Of a DNA stretch of 64,000 nt, positions 35,762 to 45,130 are shown piece by piece (position 1 is the first letter of the stretch; each line of letters opens with the position of its first letter). A model generated the notes under the pieces. The model saw only the letters and a list, made by a program, of their open reading frames with translations. It did not search any database and was not told where the DNA came from. The translations under genes were made by a program, and so were the position numbers. Source of the stretch: Nostoc commune NIES-4072 (GTDB taxonomy: Bacteria > Cyanobacteriota > Cyanobacteriia > Cyanobacteriales > Nostocaceae); the NCBI RefSeq assembly GCF_003113895.1, contig NZ_BDUD01000001.1, positions 2,438,924-2,502,923 on the forward strand, in the 5' to 3' direction.

Positions 35762-35999
35762 ACTAGATCCAAAAATGGCTCTCTAGGCATTTCTGGTCAT
35801 ATATATACAACGTCAGAGCGTGCAGTCTCAATATGAACTGACCACGTTAGTTTCGTTATGTCATTAGTCTTGCAATAGACACTTTTGCCATAGGTTAAGG
35901 TCATAATTTTGAATTTTGCAGAAAGTGCGGTCTTGGGCAAAGTCCAAGAGGTAACTTTACAAGACAAACTCTGTATTGTTTATTTATCCTTATCTACTT

Positions 36000-36623
36000 A
36001 TGAATTCTTCACCACCACATATCCGCGACAGTAAATCGAACCATTTAATCACCCTAGCTCGTTGGATGTCAGGGGATTTCAGCAATTATAAACAGGCATT
36101 TGAAAATCCTAAAGATTACGCCCATATTCACGTATTATTTCGTCCATTACCGTTTGAATTTTTCTCAGGAATCGGGCTTTATTCAGAACAGGTTTATGAC
36201 TATGATTTGTGGAGACCTTATAGACAGGGAGTACATCGCTTAGTAGATCGTGGCGATGAGATTTATATCGAAAACTACAGTTTAAAAAATGCCCTTATCT
36301 ATGCTGGTGCAGCTCGTGAGTTAAGCATTCTTAAAACCATTACACCAGATTGTATCGCACGCAGATATCACTGCTCGATGATTTTTAAACGCGAGGGAGA
36401 TAGATTTATAGGCGCTGTTGAGTCTGGAAACTTGTGCTTAATTGAGAAAAATGGCTGCCAGACTTATCTCGATAGTTACGTTGAAATTACACAAACTACT
36501 TGGGTCAGCCTAGATAGAGGGCTGGATGTCAATACACACGAGCAGGTATGGGGATCTACCTTTGGGGCTTTGCGGTTTGAAAAGCGGGAGGGTTTCGCCC
36601 ATGAAGTCCCAAACATTCTATGA
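36000..36623 (+). CDS. cpeT: Phycoerythrobilin lyase CpeT
   Basis: The 207-residue protein is of the CpeT family: LARWMSGDFSNYKQAFENP, HVLFRPLPFEFFSGIGLYSEQVYDYDLWRPYRQGVHRL, then CSMIFKREGDRFIGAVESGNLCLI and TYLDSYVEITQTTWVSLDRGLD. CpeT attaches phycoerythrobilin at the Cys165-equivalent of the beta subunit in Fremyella. The ATG at 36000 is chosen; an upstream TTG adds eight hydrophobic residues. Its 3' end overlaps cpeR by 23 bp. Confidence 0.92.
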   Translation: MNSSPPHIRDSKSNHLITLARWMSGDFSNYKQAFENPKDYAHIHVLFRPLPFEFFSGIGLYSEQVYDYDLWRPYRQGVHRLVDRGDEIYIENYSLKNALIYAGAARELSILKTITPDCIARRYHCSMIFKREGDRFIGAVESGNLCLIEKNGCQTYLDSYVEITQTTWVSLDRGLDVNTHEQVWGSTFGALRFEKREGFAHEVPNIL

Positions 36624-36963
36624 TCTTTCCCTGCCTAATCTGGCCATTAAAGCGAATATGCTACCCCCAGAAGCGCAGAAAAAAATGCAGTGCTGGATTC
36701 GCAGCAGGCATTTAATTTGTTCAGGTCATTTCTTTGTTTTTGAAACCGTAGATTATAGTGCTATTGAGCGTTTTTCCGAATGTGTGGGAGCGTTAGGAGG
36801 CACTATTATTTCGGTTGACCCAAGTAATAAAATTTGGATGGGCGATCATCGTCAAGTGATTCTATATCAGGCAAGAGCCAGTTTGCATACACCCTGTCAC
36901 AATTTGAAACAATATTGGATAAAATATGGAGGCTTTCGCAGCCGATTTGATGAGCAGGCTTAA
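36601..36963 (+). CDS. cpeR: CpeR, activator of phycoerythrin gene expression
   Basis: The 120-residue protein has the CpeR pattern: MKSQTFYDLSLPNLAIKANM, LICSGHFFVFETVDYSAIERFSECVGALGGTIISVDP, ASLHTPCHNLKQYWIKYGG. In Fremyella CpeR is needed for transcription of cpeBA and lies last in the green-light-induced cpeCDESTR operon. The order here is the same. The start lies inside cpeT (GGGAGG about 9 bp upstream), so the two are translationally coupled. The cpeBA targets are outside the window. Confidence 0.92.
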   Translation: MKSQTFYDLSLPNLAIKANMLPPEAQKKMQCWIRSRHLICSGHFFVFETVDYSAIERFSECVGALGGTIISVDPSNKIWMGDHRQVILYQARASLHTPCHNLKQYWIKYGGFRSRFDEQA

Positions 36964-37246
36964 AGTCAGTAAATCGCAAAGTTTTCTTCAAAAGCGATCG
37001 CCAATCATGGACTATGTACGCCTTTAGTTACTAATAATACGAAATATAAAAAATGGCTGGGGTGTTGATTTTTGTGCCGATCTCATTGAGGCAGCAAGGC
37101 ATAGTGGTGATTCTCGCTTTGTTGTCTGTTCGTACTCGGATCTTGCATCACAAAGATTTAGCACCATCAACTATTTTTCTTGCTTTATTTGTAACTTTTG
37201 AACGCACCCCAACTAATTGCTTGCAATATAGTTGGGGATTCTTTCG
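36964..37246. other. Gap between cpeR and the tnpB remnant
   Basis: It has a HIP1 site and, at 37207-37237, the hairpin CCCCAACTA ... TAGTTGGGG that probably marks the transposon end. A 65-codon frame at 37053-37250 has no recognisable motif and crosses that hairpin. Confidence 0.4.
37207..37237. repeat. Imperfect-palindrome end of the IS200/IS605-type element
   Basis: CCCCAACTA and TAGTTGGGG pair around ATTGCTTGCAATA, which is itself partly palindromic. It lies 10 bp beyond the tnpB stop. In IS200/IS605 elements this region forms the right-end hairpin and the 3' part of the guide (omega/right-end) RNA. Confidence 0.55.
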
Positions 37247-38150
37247 CTAGGAAACCCTAAGATTTCTCAGCGTATCCAGAGTTACTGGCGTTCTCAGTGT
37301 GTCGTTGGAACTTTTGCCTACGAACACTCTAGAAAAGTGCTTATCTCCTACAATTAACGAGTACCAGTATCTAGCACCAATATTGTAAGAAGCAGAGAGA
37401 TCAGCGTTGTACTGCTTATCATTTTTAAATACAGCCAAAGAGTAATTAATAAAAATTATTTTACCTCCCAATTCATTCCATCTTTGTTGTGTCAACTCAA
37501 CTATTTTACAGTGACACCAAAGATGGAATTTTTGCTTTTGCAGAGAACCCTTTTTACCTACCTTAGCTTTCCATCCAGATAAATTCTCAAACACAATTAC
37601 TTTAACATTGTGAGTTTTCGCAAACTCCACAATGTCTCTCATAACCTTACGAGATATTTCTAAATTGATGTTGGCTGACTTGCGGTAAAGTCCTTTGCAA
37701 AAACCAGTAGGTAGTTTTCGTTTTGTTAGATTAGCTGTTTGTGATGATTTCTTCCTAATCATCATTCTACGTTGATTTCTGCGGTCTATGTCTCTGGCAG
37801 GGTTAATGAACTTCCTTGCCTTTACAGTACCGTTTTTACCAACAATTGAGACTGTAGCAGCATTGTTAATGCCCATATCAACACTGCATACAAAATCAGA
37901 GTCTTCTGTATCAACCTTCTTAATTTGAACGGGCATAGAAAGTTGACTTTTGTTTTTGCTAACAACTAGAGCAGGTGATTGTATCTGATTACCATCAATT
38001 AGATGACGAGATCAACCATGCCTTTTGACTTGAATATTGTTAAGCCATACCCAATCAGTTCCACTCCACACTTTCATATCAACAGTTTGATAATTTAAAC
38101 CATACTTTACCTGCTGACCTTTATATAAAGCAGGATAAGTTTTGCACGTT
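37247..38150 (-). pseudogene. Broken tnpB (IS200/IS605 OrfB, RuvC-like RNA-guided nuclease family)
   Basis: The intact C-terminal frame (37936-37247, 229 codons) keeps all three RuvC acidic residues: Asp in CSVDMGINNAAT, Glu in VIVFENLSG and Asp in QYNADLSASYNIGARY. Upstream the same frame continues (VWSGTDWVWLNNIQVKRHG) but meets a TGA at 38012-38014. The first part of the gene is missing. Between KIIFIN and YSLAVF about 20 residues seem lost compared with relatives I know (usually ...TS.. AFDGSG.. there). No tnpA is nearby. The pattern suggests a dead, decaying copy. Confidence 0.8.
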
Positions 38151-38182
38151 GCAGTTAGTCAATGTGAATGAAATTCGTGCTT

Positions 38183-38659
38183 TTAATCTACATAATCGGT
38201 TGGTATTTGCTCTTCAGCAGTCTTATCTGAAACTATTGGGCGACTACCATCTATCTCTAGAGTATCCTGAACTTGAAAATTACTTTTAGTGATTGGACGT
38301 TCACCGTCTATGTCAAGAATCTCCTCAACATCTAAATCACTAGGGTCAATTGGACGCTTACCGTCTACATTTAGCATTTCATGTTCTTGAAAAGCGCTCT
38401 TAGCAATCGGGCGTTGCCCATCTATATTAAGCGTTTTATCATAATCGTTTTCATTCTTTCCAATTGGACGCTGACCATCTATATTAATTGTTTTTTCTAT
38501 TTCAATATTACTTGGATCGACTGGACGCTGACCATCTATATTAATTATTTTGCTTGTCTGTATCAGTTCATTAGATGATGAAGACATATCAGTTTCATTT
38601 CCTATCTCTTGCTGATCCAAATTATTTTTATTACTACTAACTTTGTTTGTGTTATCCAT
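38183..38659 (-). CDS. Acidic repeat protein with six IDG-x-RPI motifs, unknown function
   Basis: The 158-residue hydrophilic protein has a Ser/Asn-rich first 38 residues. It then has five full and one partial copy of a strict 19-residue unit: NIDGQRPV, NIDGQRPI, NIDGQRPI, NVDGKRPI, DIDGERPI, EIDGSRPI at about res 40, 59, 78, 97, 116 and 135. Between motifs there is an acidic, beta-prone stretch (e.g. PSDLDVEEIL). There is no signal peptide, membrane helix or cysteine. Proteins with G-x-RPI/RPV repeats occur in other filamentous cyanobacteria as hypothetical proteins, as far as I recall. A regular small fold (beta-solenoid-like) or a multi-copy binding or peptide-precursor role are both possible. 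Confidence 0.7.
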   Translation of the reverse strand: MDNTNKVSSNKNNLDQQEIGNETDMSSSSNELIQTSKIINIDGQRPVDPSNIEIEKTINIDGQRPIGKNENDYDKTLNIDGQRPIAKSAFQEHEMLNVDGKRPIDPSDLDVEEILDIDGERPITKSNFQVQDTLEIDGSRPIVSDKTAEEQIPTDYVD

Positions 38660-39018
38660 GTTTGCTATGGTGATGATAAGATTATTTATTTACTATCAAC
38701 ATGACCTTAAAAATTGTTTGTCTCTAAGCAAGATATGCTAAAAATTAGCTAGAGACCAGAAAATTATGATTTCTCAAACAATTCCTTTATCTAAATATGA
38801 TACTGAAGTAGGAACAGAAAATCCTCTATCACAGCACAGAATGCATCTATGACTTGAGAGGGATTTCTCATTTCTCAGAGATACCTGTGCGCGGCTGGGC
38901 ATTGAAAGGGTTAGTATCCACAGTTTCCGCAGCAGGCGCTTGGCTAACCAGAAGCAAGTTGATGCAAATTACTTCTCAAAAGCTTGACAAACATCCTAAT
39001 ACTGCTTTTTGTCCTCAG
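38660..39018. other. Intergenic region with a possible integrase scrap
   Basis: It holds the promoter side of the repeat protein on the right and the 3' side of the GHMP kinase on the left. The only coding-like part is 38877-38931. Otherwise nothing is seen. Confidence 0.4.
38877..38931 (+). pseudogene. Possible tyrosine-recombinase scrap
   Basis: One frame reads RDTCARLGIERVSIHSFR, close to the segment before the active-site Arg of cyanobacterial phage-type integrases (...GIxxxSTHSFRRTAL). It ends abruptly after SFR. The match is short, so this is tentative. Confidence 0.35.
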
Positions 39019-40086
39019 CTAAGTTAATTTAGGAGTTGGTAGTCTTGAAATCGTTAACTGTAACGCTTGCATTTGAGGAAAATCGCGCTTAATAATTTCG
39101 ATAGCTTTTCTTTGACTCTCTTGGTTTTTAACGATCAGTTGTGCAGTGCCATCGCCTTGAGAACCCACACCTTTTCCTCCGAAGATATAAGGCTGAAGTG
39201 GCTCGTGATAGAGAAGCAAATGCAGCCTTTTTGCAGTTAATTGATCAGGACAAGCCGGAACTACGTACCGATCAAATTCAGCTTGGGCTTTTTTCATTAA
39301 AGATCCAATAAGTTGGGCATCTCCTCTTTGGATTGCTTCAACTGCTGCCTGGGTAATTTCAGAGCTAATAGAACCAAAATATTTTTGGACATTTTTCTGA
39401 ATTTCATTAGTAGCAAAAGGATAACATTGATTCAATGCTTTTAGTATTTCTTGTGTGTTTTTGCTACCGCCGAGATCGACAATCAGAAAAAACAGATCCT
39501 CACTAACTTTTAATTCGAGCAGGTCGATTTCTTCACCATCAAATATCATCAATATTGGGCGATTTCCATAAGCACAAGCTTGATCCATACGACCGCAAAG
39601 ACTAGGAGTAATTCTTTCTCCCAGGTAGGCAAACTCCATTTCTTCACGAATTGTCATCTTCAAGTCATACAAACGATTAAAAGCCCTCGCAATCAGAACA
39701 CAAAAGGCAGCACTCGAAGATAATCCCTTTTGGATGGGTAAGTCGGTTAGATAATTATCAATCTCAAGTCCGCCGACACCATAGTGAGTAAGAAATTGAT
39801 AAGCTGTACCAGCAGCATAACTAAAAAAACCACCCTTTGCCGCTATGCATTTCAGGGTATTAGATTCCATAGGTAATCTCAGTGGCCTATAACCTCTGCC
39901 ATCATTGAGAGAAGCACGAATAATTAACTCAGTAGAATTAGGCAAAACATCAGCATAAATTCCTTGATTAGTACCAACAATTAAGGTGTAGCCCTTTTCG
40001 AGCAGAGGATTAATCCTGCGATATTCTCCTGCCCAATCGCTGTGTTCTCCGAACAAACAAAGACGGCCTGGAACAAAAATTCTCAT
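39019..40086 (-). CDS. GHMP-family sugar kinase
   Basis: The 355-residue kinase has MRIFVPGRLCLFGEHSDWAG at the start (substrate region as in galactokinase/mevalonate kinase), the ATP loop PIQKGLSSSAAFCVLIARAF (about res 115-134), and a C-terminal GGKGVGSQGDGTAQLIV motif. It is not a classical galactokinase, and glucuronokinase or heptose kinase-like substrates are equally possible. It is divergent from the cysteine hydrolase, with starts 102 bp apart. Its neighbours do not reveal the pathway. Confidence 0.82.
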   Translation of the reverse strand: MRIFVPGRLCLFGEHSDWAGEYRRINPLLEKGYTLIVGTNQGIYADVLPNSTELIIRASLNDGRGYRPLRLPMESNTLKCIAAKGGFFSYAAGTAYQFLTHYGVGGLEIDNYLTDLPIQKGLSSSAAFCVLIARAFNRLYDLKMTIREEMEFAYLGERITPSLCGRMDQACAYGNRPILMIFDGEEIDLLELKVSEDLFFLIVDLGGSKNTQEILKALNQCYPFATNEIQKNVQKYFGSISSEITQAAVEAIQRGDAQLIGSLMKKAQAEFDRYVVPACPDQLTAKRLHLLLYHEPLQPYIFGGKGVGSQGDGTAQLIVKNQESQRKAIEIIKRDFPQMQALQLTISRLPTPKLT

Positions 40087-40188
40087 TTGAAGTTTCCTGT
40101 TGTTAATCTGGTACTATCCTTATTAACTTGAATCAATAACACGCCATTCATCACTTTGATACTTTACATCAGCAAAATTCTGGCACAA

Positions 40189-40713
40189 ATGAATGAAATT
40201 CTTCTTGTAGTAGATATGCAAAACGGTTTTATGTCTGAAAAATGCAGACATATTATTCCTAATGTCATTAAACTAATTGAGCGATTTTTAGTGGTTGGTA
40301 AACTCGTTGAATTCACAAGATTTATTAATACTGCTGATAGTAATTATGTAAAACTAATTCATTGGTCAAGGTTGATACATGAACCAGAAACGAATATTAT
40401 TGATGAACTTCAGCCATATATAAATGGTATTTATCAAAAATATTATTACTCAGCATTTACGGAAAATTTTTCGAGTTTTATTTTTCTTAATAGAATCAAC
40501 AAAATATATCTTTGTGGGCTTGAAACTGATAGCTGTATTTTGAAAACAGCAATTGACTCTTTTGAGCGTGGTATTGAACCAGTCATTATTGAGGATGCTT
40601 GCTTTAGTAACGGTGGTCAGCAAGCACATGATGCAGGTATTTTTTTGTTGAAACGTAATATAGGAAAAAACCAAATTATCATGACTGATGAGATTCTTGA
40701 AAAAATATTATAA
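40189..40713 (+). CDS. Isochorismatase-like cysteine hydrolase
   Basis: The 174-residue protein has the family triad: Asp in LLVVDMQNGF (about res 6-15), Lys in IYQKYYYSAF and the nucleophile in CGLETDSCILKTAIDSF. The Rossmann-like fold and the VIIEDACFSN strand also fit. Family members hydrolyse isochorismate, nicotinamide, ureidoacrylate and similar compounds; the substrate cannot be told here. The ATG 40189 starts MNEILLVVD and is preferred to upstream in-frame starts. Confidence 0.83.
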   Translation: MNEILLVVDMQNGFMSEKCRHIIPNVIKLIERFLVVGKLVEFTRFINTADSNYVKLIHWSRLIHEPETNIIDELQPYINGIYQKYYYSAFTENFSSFIFLNRINKIYLCGLETDSCILKTAIDSFERGIEPVIIEDACFSNGGQQAHDAGIFLLKRNIGKNQIIMTDEILEKIL

Positions 40714-40725
40714 GCTGTTCCACAT

Positions 40726-41001
40726 CTAATTTACATTTTGAGGGTGGATGTCCCTAATCGCTTCAATAAAGATAGTTGTTCCTTGTTGAGCAACCACTGT
40801 TTCACTCAACTGTTTAGACGCACCAAAATCGATGAGTACCAAATCTCCTTTTGGCGGTTGAGGGGATTTGCGACGAATGATATTCTGTGGTTTAATATCT
40901 CGGTGAATGACTTTGTGTTGATGAACAGATTGAAGAATATTTAATAAATCGAGCAATAATTCCCGAATTTTCAACTCACTAAAGATTCCCTGGTGTTGTA
41001 A
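40726..41001 (-). pseudogene. Remnant of a Ser/Thr protein kinase
   Basis: The frame reads KIRELLLDLLNILQSVHQHKV, then IHRDIKPQNIIRR and LVLIDFGASKQLSETVVAQQG: the catalytic loop (HRDIKPQN) and DFG of a cyanobacterial Hanks-type kinase. Everything before the helix and after the activation loop is gone. The insert KSPQPPKGD between them is the translation of a dispersed repeat. Confidence 0.8.
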
Positions 41002-41230
41002 TTATCTACAGATGGACTTATTATTACCTAGTAAACAGCTACTGTCAGCCTTCAGTATTGCGCTTTTGGTGAGTACTAGATAAAATTCCACGGGTAAATG
41101 CAGAGCGATCGCTAGTTGAGAAATAGACGTTGTGCGATCGTCATTCACGCTTTTAGTAAATAGGCTACGCTCTAAGGTACAGCAATGCTAGCAATGCTGT
41201 CGATATGTGGGTAAAGTTTTGATTACTCTT

Positions 41231-41251
41231 GGGCGGGCTAGATGCCCACCC
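41231..41251 (-). terminator. GC-rich hairpin just after glgB
   Basis: On the minus strand GGGTGGGC, five bases, then GCCCGCCC lies 7 bp after the glgB stop. No T-tract follows. It resembles the hairpin at 34263-34281, so both may be one dispersed family. Confidence 0.5.
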
Positions 41252-41258
41252 TTAATTG

Positions 41259-43550
41259 TTATTGCAATGCCTCAGCAGTCTTTTTCTTATCCAACTTGAG
41301 AATCAACACACCTAAAGGTGGTAAACACAAATCCAGCGAATAAGGACGACTGTGCAAAGACCAATCATCCGTCCACTTACCGCCTAAGTTGCCCATATTG
41401 CTGCCGCCATACTGACGCGCATCGCTATTGAATAACTCAGTATAAAATCCCTTTTGCGGTACACCGATGCGGTAGTGAGAATGGGGTTGCGGTGTAAAAT
41501 TGCAAACTACGATCGCAAAATCATCAGAATCCTTGTCACGACGAATGAAGGAAACTACACTATGGCGGTTATCGCTACAGTCAATCCACTCAAACCCAGG
41601 TTCAGCAAAATCCTGGGTGTACAAAACTGGCTCAGAACGGTAGAGATGGTTCAATTCTCGAAAAAACGTTTTTAACTGTTGGTGCGCTTCATGCTGTAAT
41701 AAATGCCACTCCAAATCAGCCCAGGCATTCCACTCACTCCACTGCCCAAACTCCATGCTCATAAACATGGTTTTCTTACCTGGATGAGCAAACATATAGC
41801 TAAACAAACAACGGATATTAGCTAACTTCTGCCATGTATCCCCCGGCATTTTGCCGATGATATTGCTCTTACCATGCACCACTTCATCGTGAGACAGAGC
41901 CAGCATAAAGTTTTCGCTGTGGTTGTACCACATACTAAAGGTGATATTATTTTGGTGGAACTGGCGGAACCAAGGGTCCATGCTGAAGTAATCCAGCATA
42001 TCGTGCATCCAGCCCATATTCCACTTCAAGTTAAAGCCTAGTCCGCCTGTGTAGGTAGGCCAAGATACCATTGGCCAAGAAGTGGATTCTTCAGCAATTG
42101 AAAGAATACCAGGAAAATAACTAAAGATAATGTGATTTACCTGACGCAGAAAATCTGCTGCTTCTAAGTTTTCTCTGCCGCCGTACTGGTTGGGTAGCCA
42201 TTCTCCTGGTTTGCGGCAATAGTCGTTATAGAGCATTGAGGCAACAGCATCAACACGAATCCCGTCAATGTGGTACTTGTCAAACCAGAAGAGGGCATTT
42301 GCTGCTAGGAAGTTACTAACTTCATGGCGACCATAGTTGAACACCAAAGTACCCCATTCTTTATGTTCGCCTTTGCGGGGGTCAGCGTGTTCATACAGGT
42401 GACTACCATCAAAGAAAGCTAAACCATGTCCATCTTTGGGGAAGTGACCAGGAACCCAATCCACAATTACCCCAATCTCATTTTGGTGACATTTGTCAAC
42501 AAAATACATGAAATCTTCGGGGGTGCCAAAACGGGAGGTGGGGGCATAGTACCCAGTTACTTGATAACCCCAAGAACCATCAAAGGGATGCTCTGCAATG
42601 GGCAGCAATTCTAGATGGGTGTATCCTAATTCTTTAACATAAGGAATGAGTCGGTCAGCTAGTTCCCGGTAGGTAAGGAAACGTGCGCCGGGCTTCAGTT
42701 CGGAAACGATAACGACAGGTTCAGTTTCACCATTTGGCAGTTTAGCTGGTTCTGCACTCGAAGCATGTAACCAAGAGCCTAAATGTACTTCGTAGACTGA
42801 GACAGGCTGGGTGAGGGGGTCAGTGTGACGCCGCTTTTCCATCCAGCTTTCGTCATTCCAACTGTAAGCATCTAAATCAGTGACAATGGATGCGGTTTTC
42901 GGGCGGGGTTCTTGCTGGAAACCGTAGGGATCAGATTTTTCGTAAATGTGTCCTTCAAAATTTTTGATTTCATATTTGTAATGCTCTCCCACACCGATTT
43001 CAGGAATAAATAATTCCCAAACTCCGGTAGGGCCTTTACGCATCTGGTGTTTACGCCCATCCCAGAGGTTGAAGTCTCCCAACAATGAAACGTTGCGAGC
43101 ATTGGGTGCCCAAACTGCAAAATAAACACCTTTAACGCCGCCTATTTCCGTGGGGTGCGCTCCCAGCTTTTCGTATATCCGGTGATGGTTGCCTTCGCTA
43201 AACAAATGCAAATCAAAGTCTGTCAAGCGGGGAGAACGGAAAGCGTAAGGGTCATAAGTGACACGCTCATGTTCCCCTTCTTTAATCCGTAACTGGTAGT
43301 TTGCCAGTTCTGGAGTGTCAATCGTGCATTCAAAAAAGTGAGGATGATGCACTGTTTGCATTGGGTATTCCTTCCGTTGTTCAGGAAGAACCACCCATGC
43401 TGCACTGGCATTTGGTAGGTAGGCCCGCACAGCCCAGACAGTTTTACCGTCTTGTTCTATAGGATGAGAACCTAGTATTTCAAAGGGATCGTTATGCTGA
43501 TTCCAAACGATGCTGTTAACCTGTTCAGGGGCGATCGTGGTCATGGACAT
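41259..43550 (-). CDS. glgB: 1,4-alpha-glucan branching enzyme GlgB
   Basis: The 763-residue protein makes alpha-1,6 branches in glycogen. The N-terminal part has [20 protein letters not shown] (N1 module) and a CBM48 ([20 protein letters not shown]). The GH13 barrel shows [17 protein letters not shown], the nucleophile Asp in [13 protein letters not shown], the acid Glu in [13 protein letters not shown] and [11 protein letters not shown]. The C-terminal beta domain ends VLILKLDK. Length and all four catalytic regions are normal. Either of two closely spaced ATGs (43550, 43544) could start it. Single gene, followed by a hairpin. Confidence 0.96.
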   Translation of the reverse strand: MSMTTIAPEQVNSIVWNQHNDPFEILGSHPIEQDGKTVWAVRAYLPNASAAWVVLPEQRKEYPMQTVHHPHFFECTIDTPELANYQLRIKEGEHERVTYDPYAFRSPRLTDFDLHLFSEGNHHRIYEKLGAHPTEIGGVKGVYFAVWAPNARNVSLLGDFNLWDGRKHQMRKGPTGVWELFIPEIGVGEHYKYEIKNFEGHIYEKSDPYGFQQEPRPKTASIVTDLDAYSWNDESWMEKRRHTDPLTQPVSVYEVHLGSWLHASSAEPAKLPNGETEPVVIVSELKPGARFLTYRELADRLIPYVKELGYTHLELLPIAEHPFDGSWGYQVTGYYAPTSRFGTPEDFMYFVDKCHQNEIGVIVDWVPGHFPKDGHGLAFFDGSHLYEHADPRKGEHKEWGTLVFNYGRHEVSNFLAANALFWFDKYHIDGIRVDAVASMLYNDYCRKPGEWLPNQYGGRENLEAADFLRQVNHIIFSYFPGILSIAEESTSWPMVSWPTYTGGLGFNLKWNMGWMHDMLDYFSMDPWFRQFHQNNITFSMWYNHSENFMLALSHDEVVHGKSNIIGKMPGDTWQKLANIRCLFSYMFAHPGKKTMFMSMEFGQWSEWNAWADLEWHLLQHEAHQQLKTFFRELNHLYRSEPVLYTQDFAEPGFEWIDCSDNRHSVVSFIRRDKDSDDFAIVVCNFTPQPHSHYRIGVPQKGFYTELFNSDARQYGGSNMGNLGGKWTDDWSLHSRPYSLDLCLPPLGVLILKLDKKKTAEALQ

Positions 43551-43659
43551 GAAGCTACCTAAGTGATATAACGTGATTGACTAAATCTACTTTTTTAATA
43601 TCTATATATATTCTTTACATTTATTTGCAATTTTGTCGCCACCGTTATCGTACATCAGA

Positions 43660-43700
43660 ATGGGGAATGGGGAATGGGGACTAGGGACTAGGGACTGGGG
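43660..43700 (+). repeat. Heptad STRR tract upstream of glgB
   Basis: GGGGAAT repeats pass into GGGACTA repeats (period 7), then ACTAATG repeats up to about 43745. Confidence 0.8.
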
Positions 43701-43750
43701 CATTGCACAGAGGATGAATGACAAATGACTAATGACTAATGACGAATGTA

Positions 43751-44083
43751 TCAAAAATTTAAAAATGGGAAAAACTGGAGTAAGGTTTTACGTATACGCA
43801 GCAAGAAAATCTGTTCTCGAATTTTGGGGTCTAGTTTTGGGGGCGGGGCAAGTTGGAGCTGCGCTTGTAATTGAATATATTCGGCAGCTGTTAGGGATTT
43901 TCCATCAATAGGCGATCGCGCTTCTATGATAATTTTAGTGCGTAATATTTCTTCTGGTGTATCCTCTGGTGGTGGTAACGCTATTACCTCTGATTTCCAA
44001 CAACTATTTAAGATAACTAAAGTTACACTAATTACAACTAAGCTCAGTAATTTTAATGCCTTTCTCGTTTTAATTTTCCCCAT
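43751..44083 (-). CDS. Predicted small lipoprotein
   Basis: The 110-residue protein starts MGKIKTRKALKLLSLVVISV, with a lipobox-like LVILNSC. The mature part has LPPPEDTPEEILRTKIIIEA and SPIDGKSLTAAEYIQLQAQL. The last part (IREQIFLLRIRKTLLQFFPF) is amphipathic. It looks like a cyanobacteria-only envelope protein with no named role. Start taken at the second ATG, which puts the charged n-region at the front. Confidence 0.72.
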   Translation of the reverse strand: MGKIKTRKALKLLSLVVISVTLVILNSCWKSEVIALPPPEDTPEEILRTKIIIEARSPIDGKSLTAAEYIQLQAQLQLAPPPKLDPKIREQIFLLRIRKTLLQFFPFLNF

Positions 44084-44130
44084 CTTCCGAACTCCGTTCA
44101 CAACGCCGGATGAAAATCTGTTCTCCTATG

Positions 44131-44157
44131 CCCAATGCCCAATGCCCAATGCCCAAA
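44131..44157 (+). repeat. CCCAATG heptad tract
   Basis: Nearly four tandem CCCAATG units, one of the STRR types of heterocystous cyanobacteria. Confidence 0.8.
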
Positions 44158-44492
44158 TTTATCCAATAAAAATCTGGCAATATCAAGGGACATCACCAGG
44201 TCTCTTCTGATACGGAATAGACTACAGGGAATGCCCAAGAGCAATTGCCAGCGATCGCAATGAATTGTTTTTCCTTCTGAAAAGTCAGGAGTCTAAGCCA
44301 TTCCAAACACCAAACTAGGGAAATACTTTGCCCACAAAATAGTTTAGATTTATAGAACTCAACTCCCTTCGACTGGGAATAAGGTTCTGTCACAGAAGAG
44401 GAAAGGGAGCAGGGGGGAGAACCCCATAAATCAATTTAGGGCTGCTGAGGCAAGAATGCATTATTTTTTGTGGCACTTTCCGGAACGCTCGG

Positions 44493-44542
44493 TAGCGCAG
44501 CGTTAGCGACGGAGGAGCGTCTGACTCGCTAACGCTGCGCTA
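44493..44542. repeat. Perfect 17-bp inverted repeat
   Basis: TAGCGCAGCGTTAGCGA (44493-44509) and its exact reverse complement (44526-44542) are separated by 16 bp. It is a dispersed palindrome and shares GCGTTAGCG with the copy at 50664. Confidence 0.8.
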
Positions 44543-44881
44543 TCGAAATAAATTATTTAACATTGAGCGTAAATAAATTTAGGTGTTTGAAACCCTGTAT
44601 TAGTAGGCAATTCCAGCATCTTTTTCCCCTGCTCCCTGCTCCCCTGCTTTTATAACCAGGAGAGAATTTCAGGGGGACACATGGTTGAAGAGGTAATCCT
44701 CATCACCAGTGTCCTTTATTTGCTGCCCTACTGAGCTGATATTCAAGTAAACTTTAGGCTCTGATACACCAACAGAAAAATATAGGTTTTTACTTAACCC
44801 AATTAATTCAGGCTATGTGGTGACGAGCGTTGTTAATAAGCTGTTTTGGGCATGCATATTTCAACTAAAGTTTAGGATGCC

Positions 44882-45130
44882 CTATTTAGGAGTAGCAGTG
44901 GGACTAGCTGCGGGAGTAGTTGTGGGAGTAGCTGCGGGAGTAGTAGCAGGTGTAGACGACCCACCACCAGCAGGTGCATCAGTTGGTTCACCTGTAGCAG
45001 CTGGAGTACTAGTAGTACCAGTACCGCCATTACCAGCGCCACCACCAGCATCACCACCGCCGCCTTCACAAGCTCCGAGAATTGTAGCCAGACTTAAGAT
45101 TACAGCCAAACCAAAGATTCTTGTTTTCAT
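44882..45130 (-). CDS. Small Gly/Thr/Pro-rich lipoprotein
   Basis: The 82-residue protein starts MKTRIFGLAVILSLATILG, with Cys21 in the lipobox ILGAC. The rest is low-complexity: GGGG blocks, then TPAATGEPTDAPAGGGS and TPATTPAATPTTTPAASP. There is no fold to speak of, so it is likely a surface or spacer lipoprotein. AGGAG lies upstream of the start (GAAAGAGGAGTT on the minus strand). Confidence 0.75.
   Translation of the reverse strand: MKTRIFGLAVILSLATILGACEGGGGDAGGGAGNGGTGTTSTPAATGEPTDAPAGGGSSTPATTPAATPTTTPAASPTATPK

Larger units (their letters stand above)
44084..44881. other. 800-bp repeat-rich gap
   Basis: It contains CCCAATG heptads (44131-44157), a 17-bp perfect inverted repeat (44493-44542), a CCCCTGCTCCCTGCTCCCC heptad tract (44626-44650) and AT-rich DNA. 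ORFs in it are short and without motifs. Confidence 0.55.

Noticed and set aside
37053..37250. 65-codon plus-strand ORF after cpeR
   Set aside because: No recognisable motif, and it crosses the hairpin at the transposon end.
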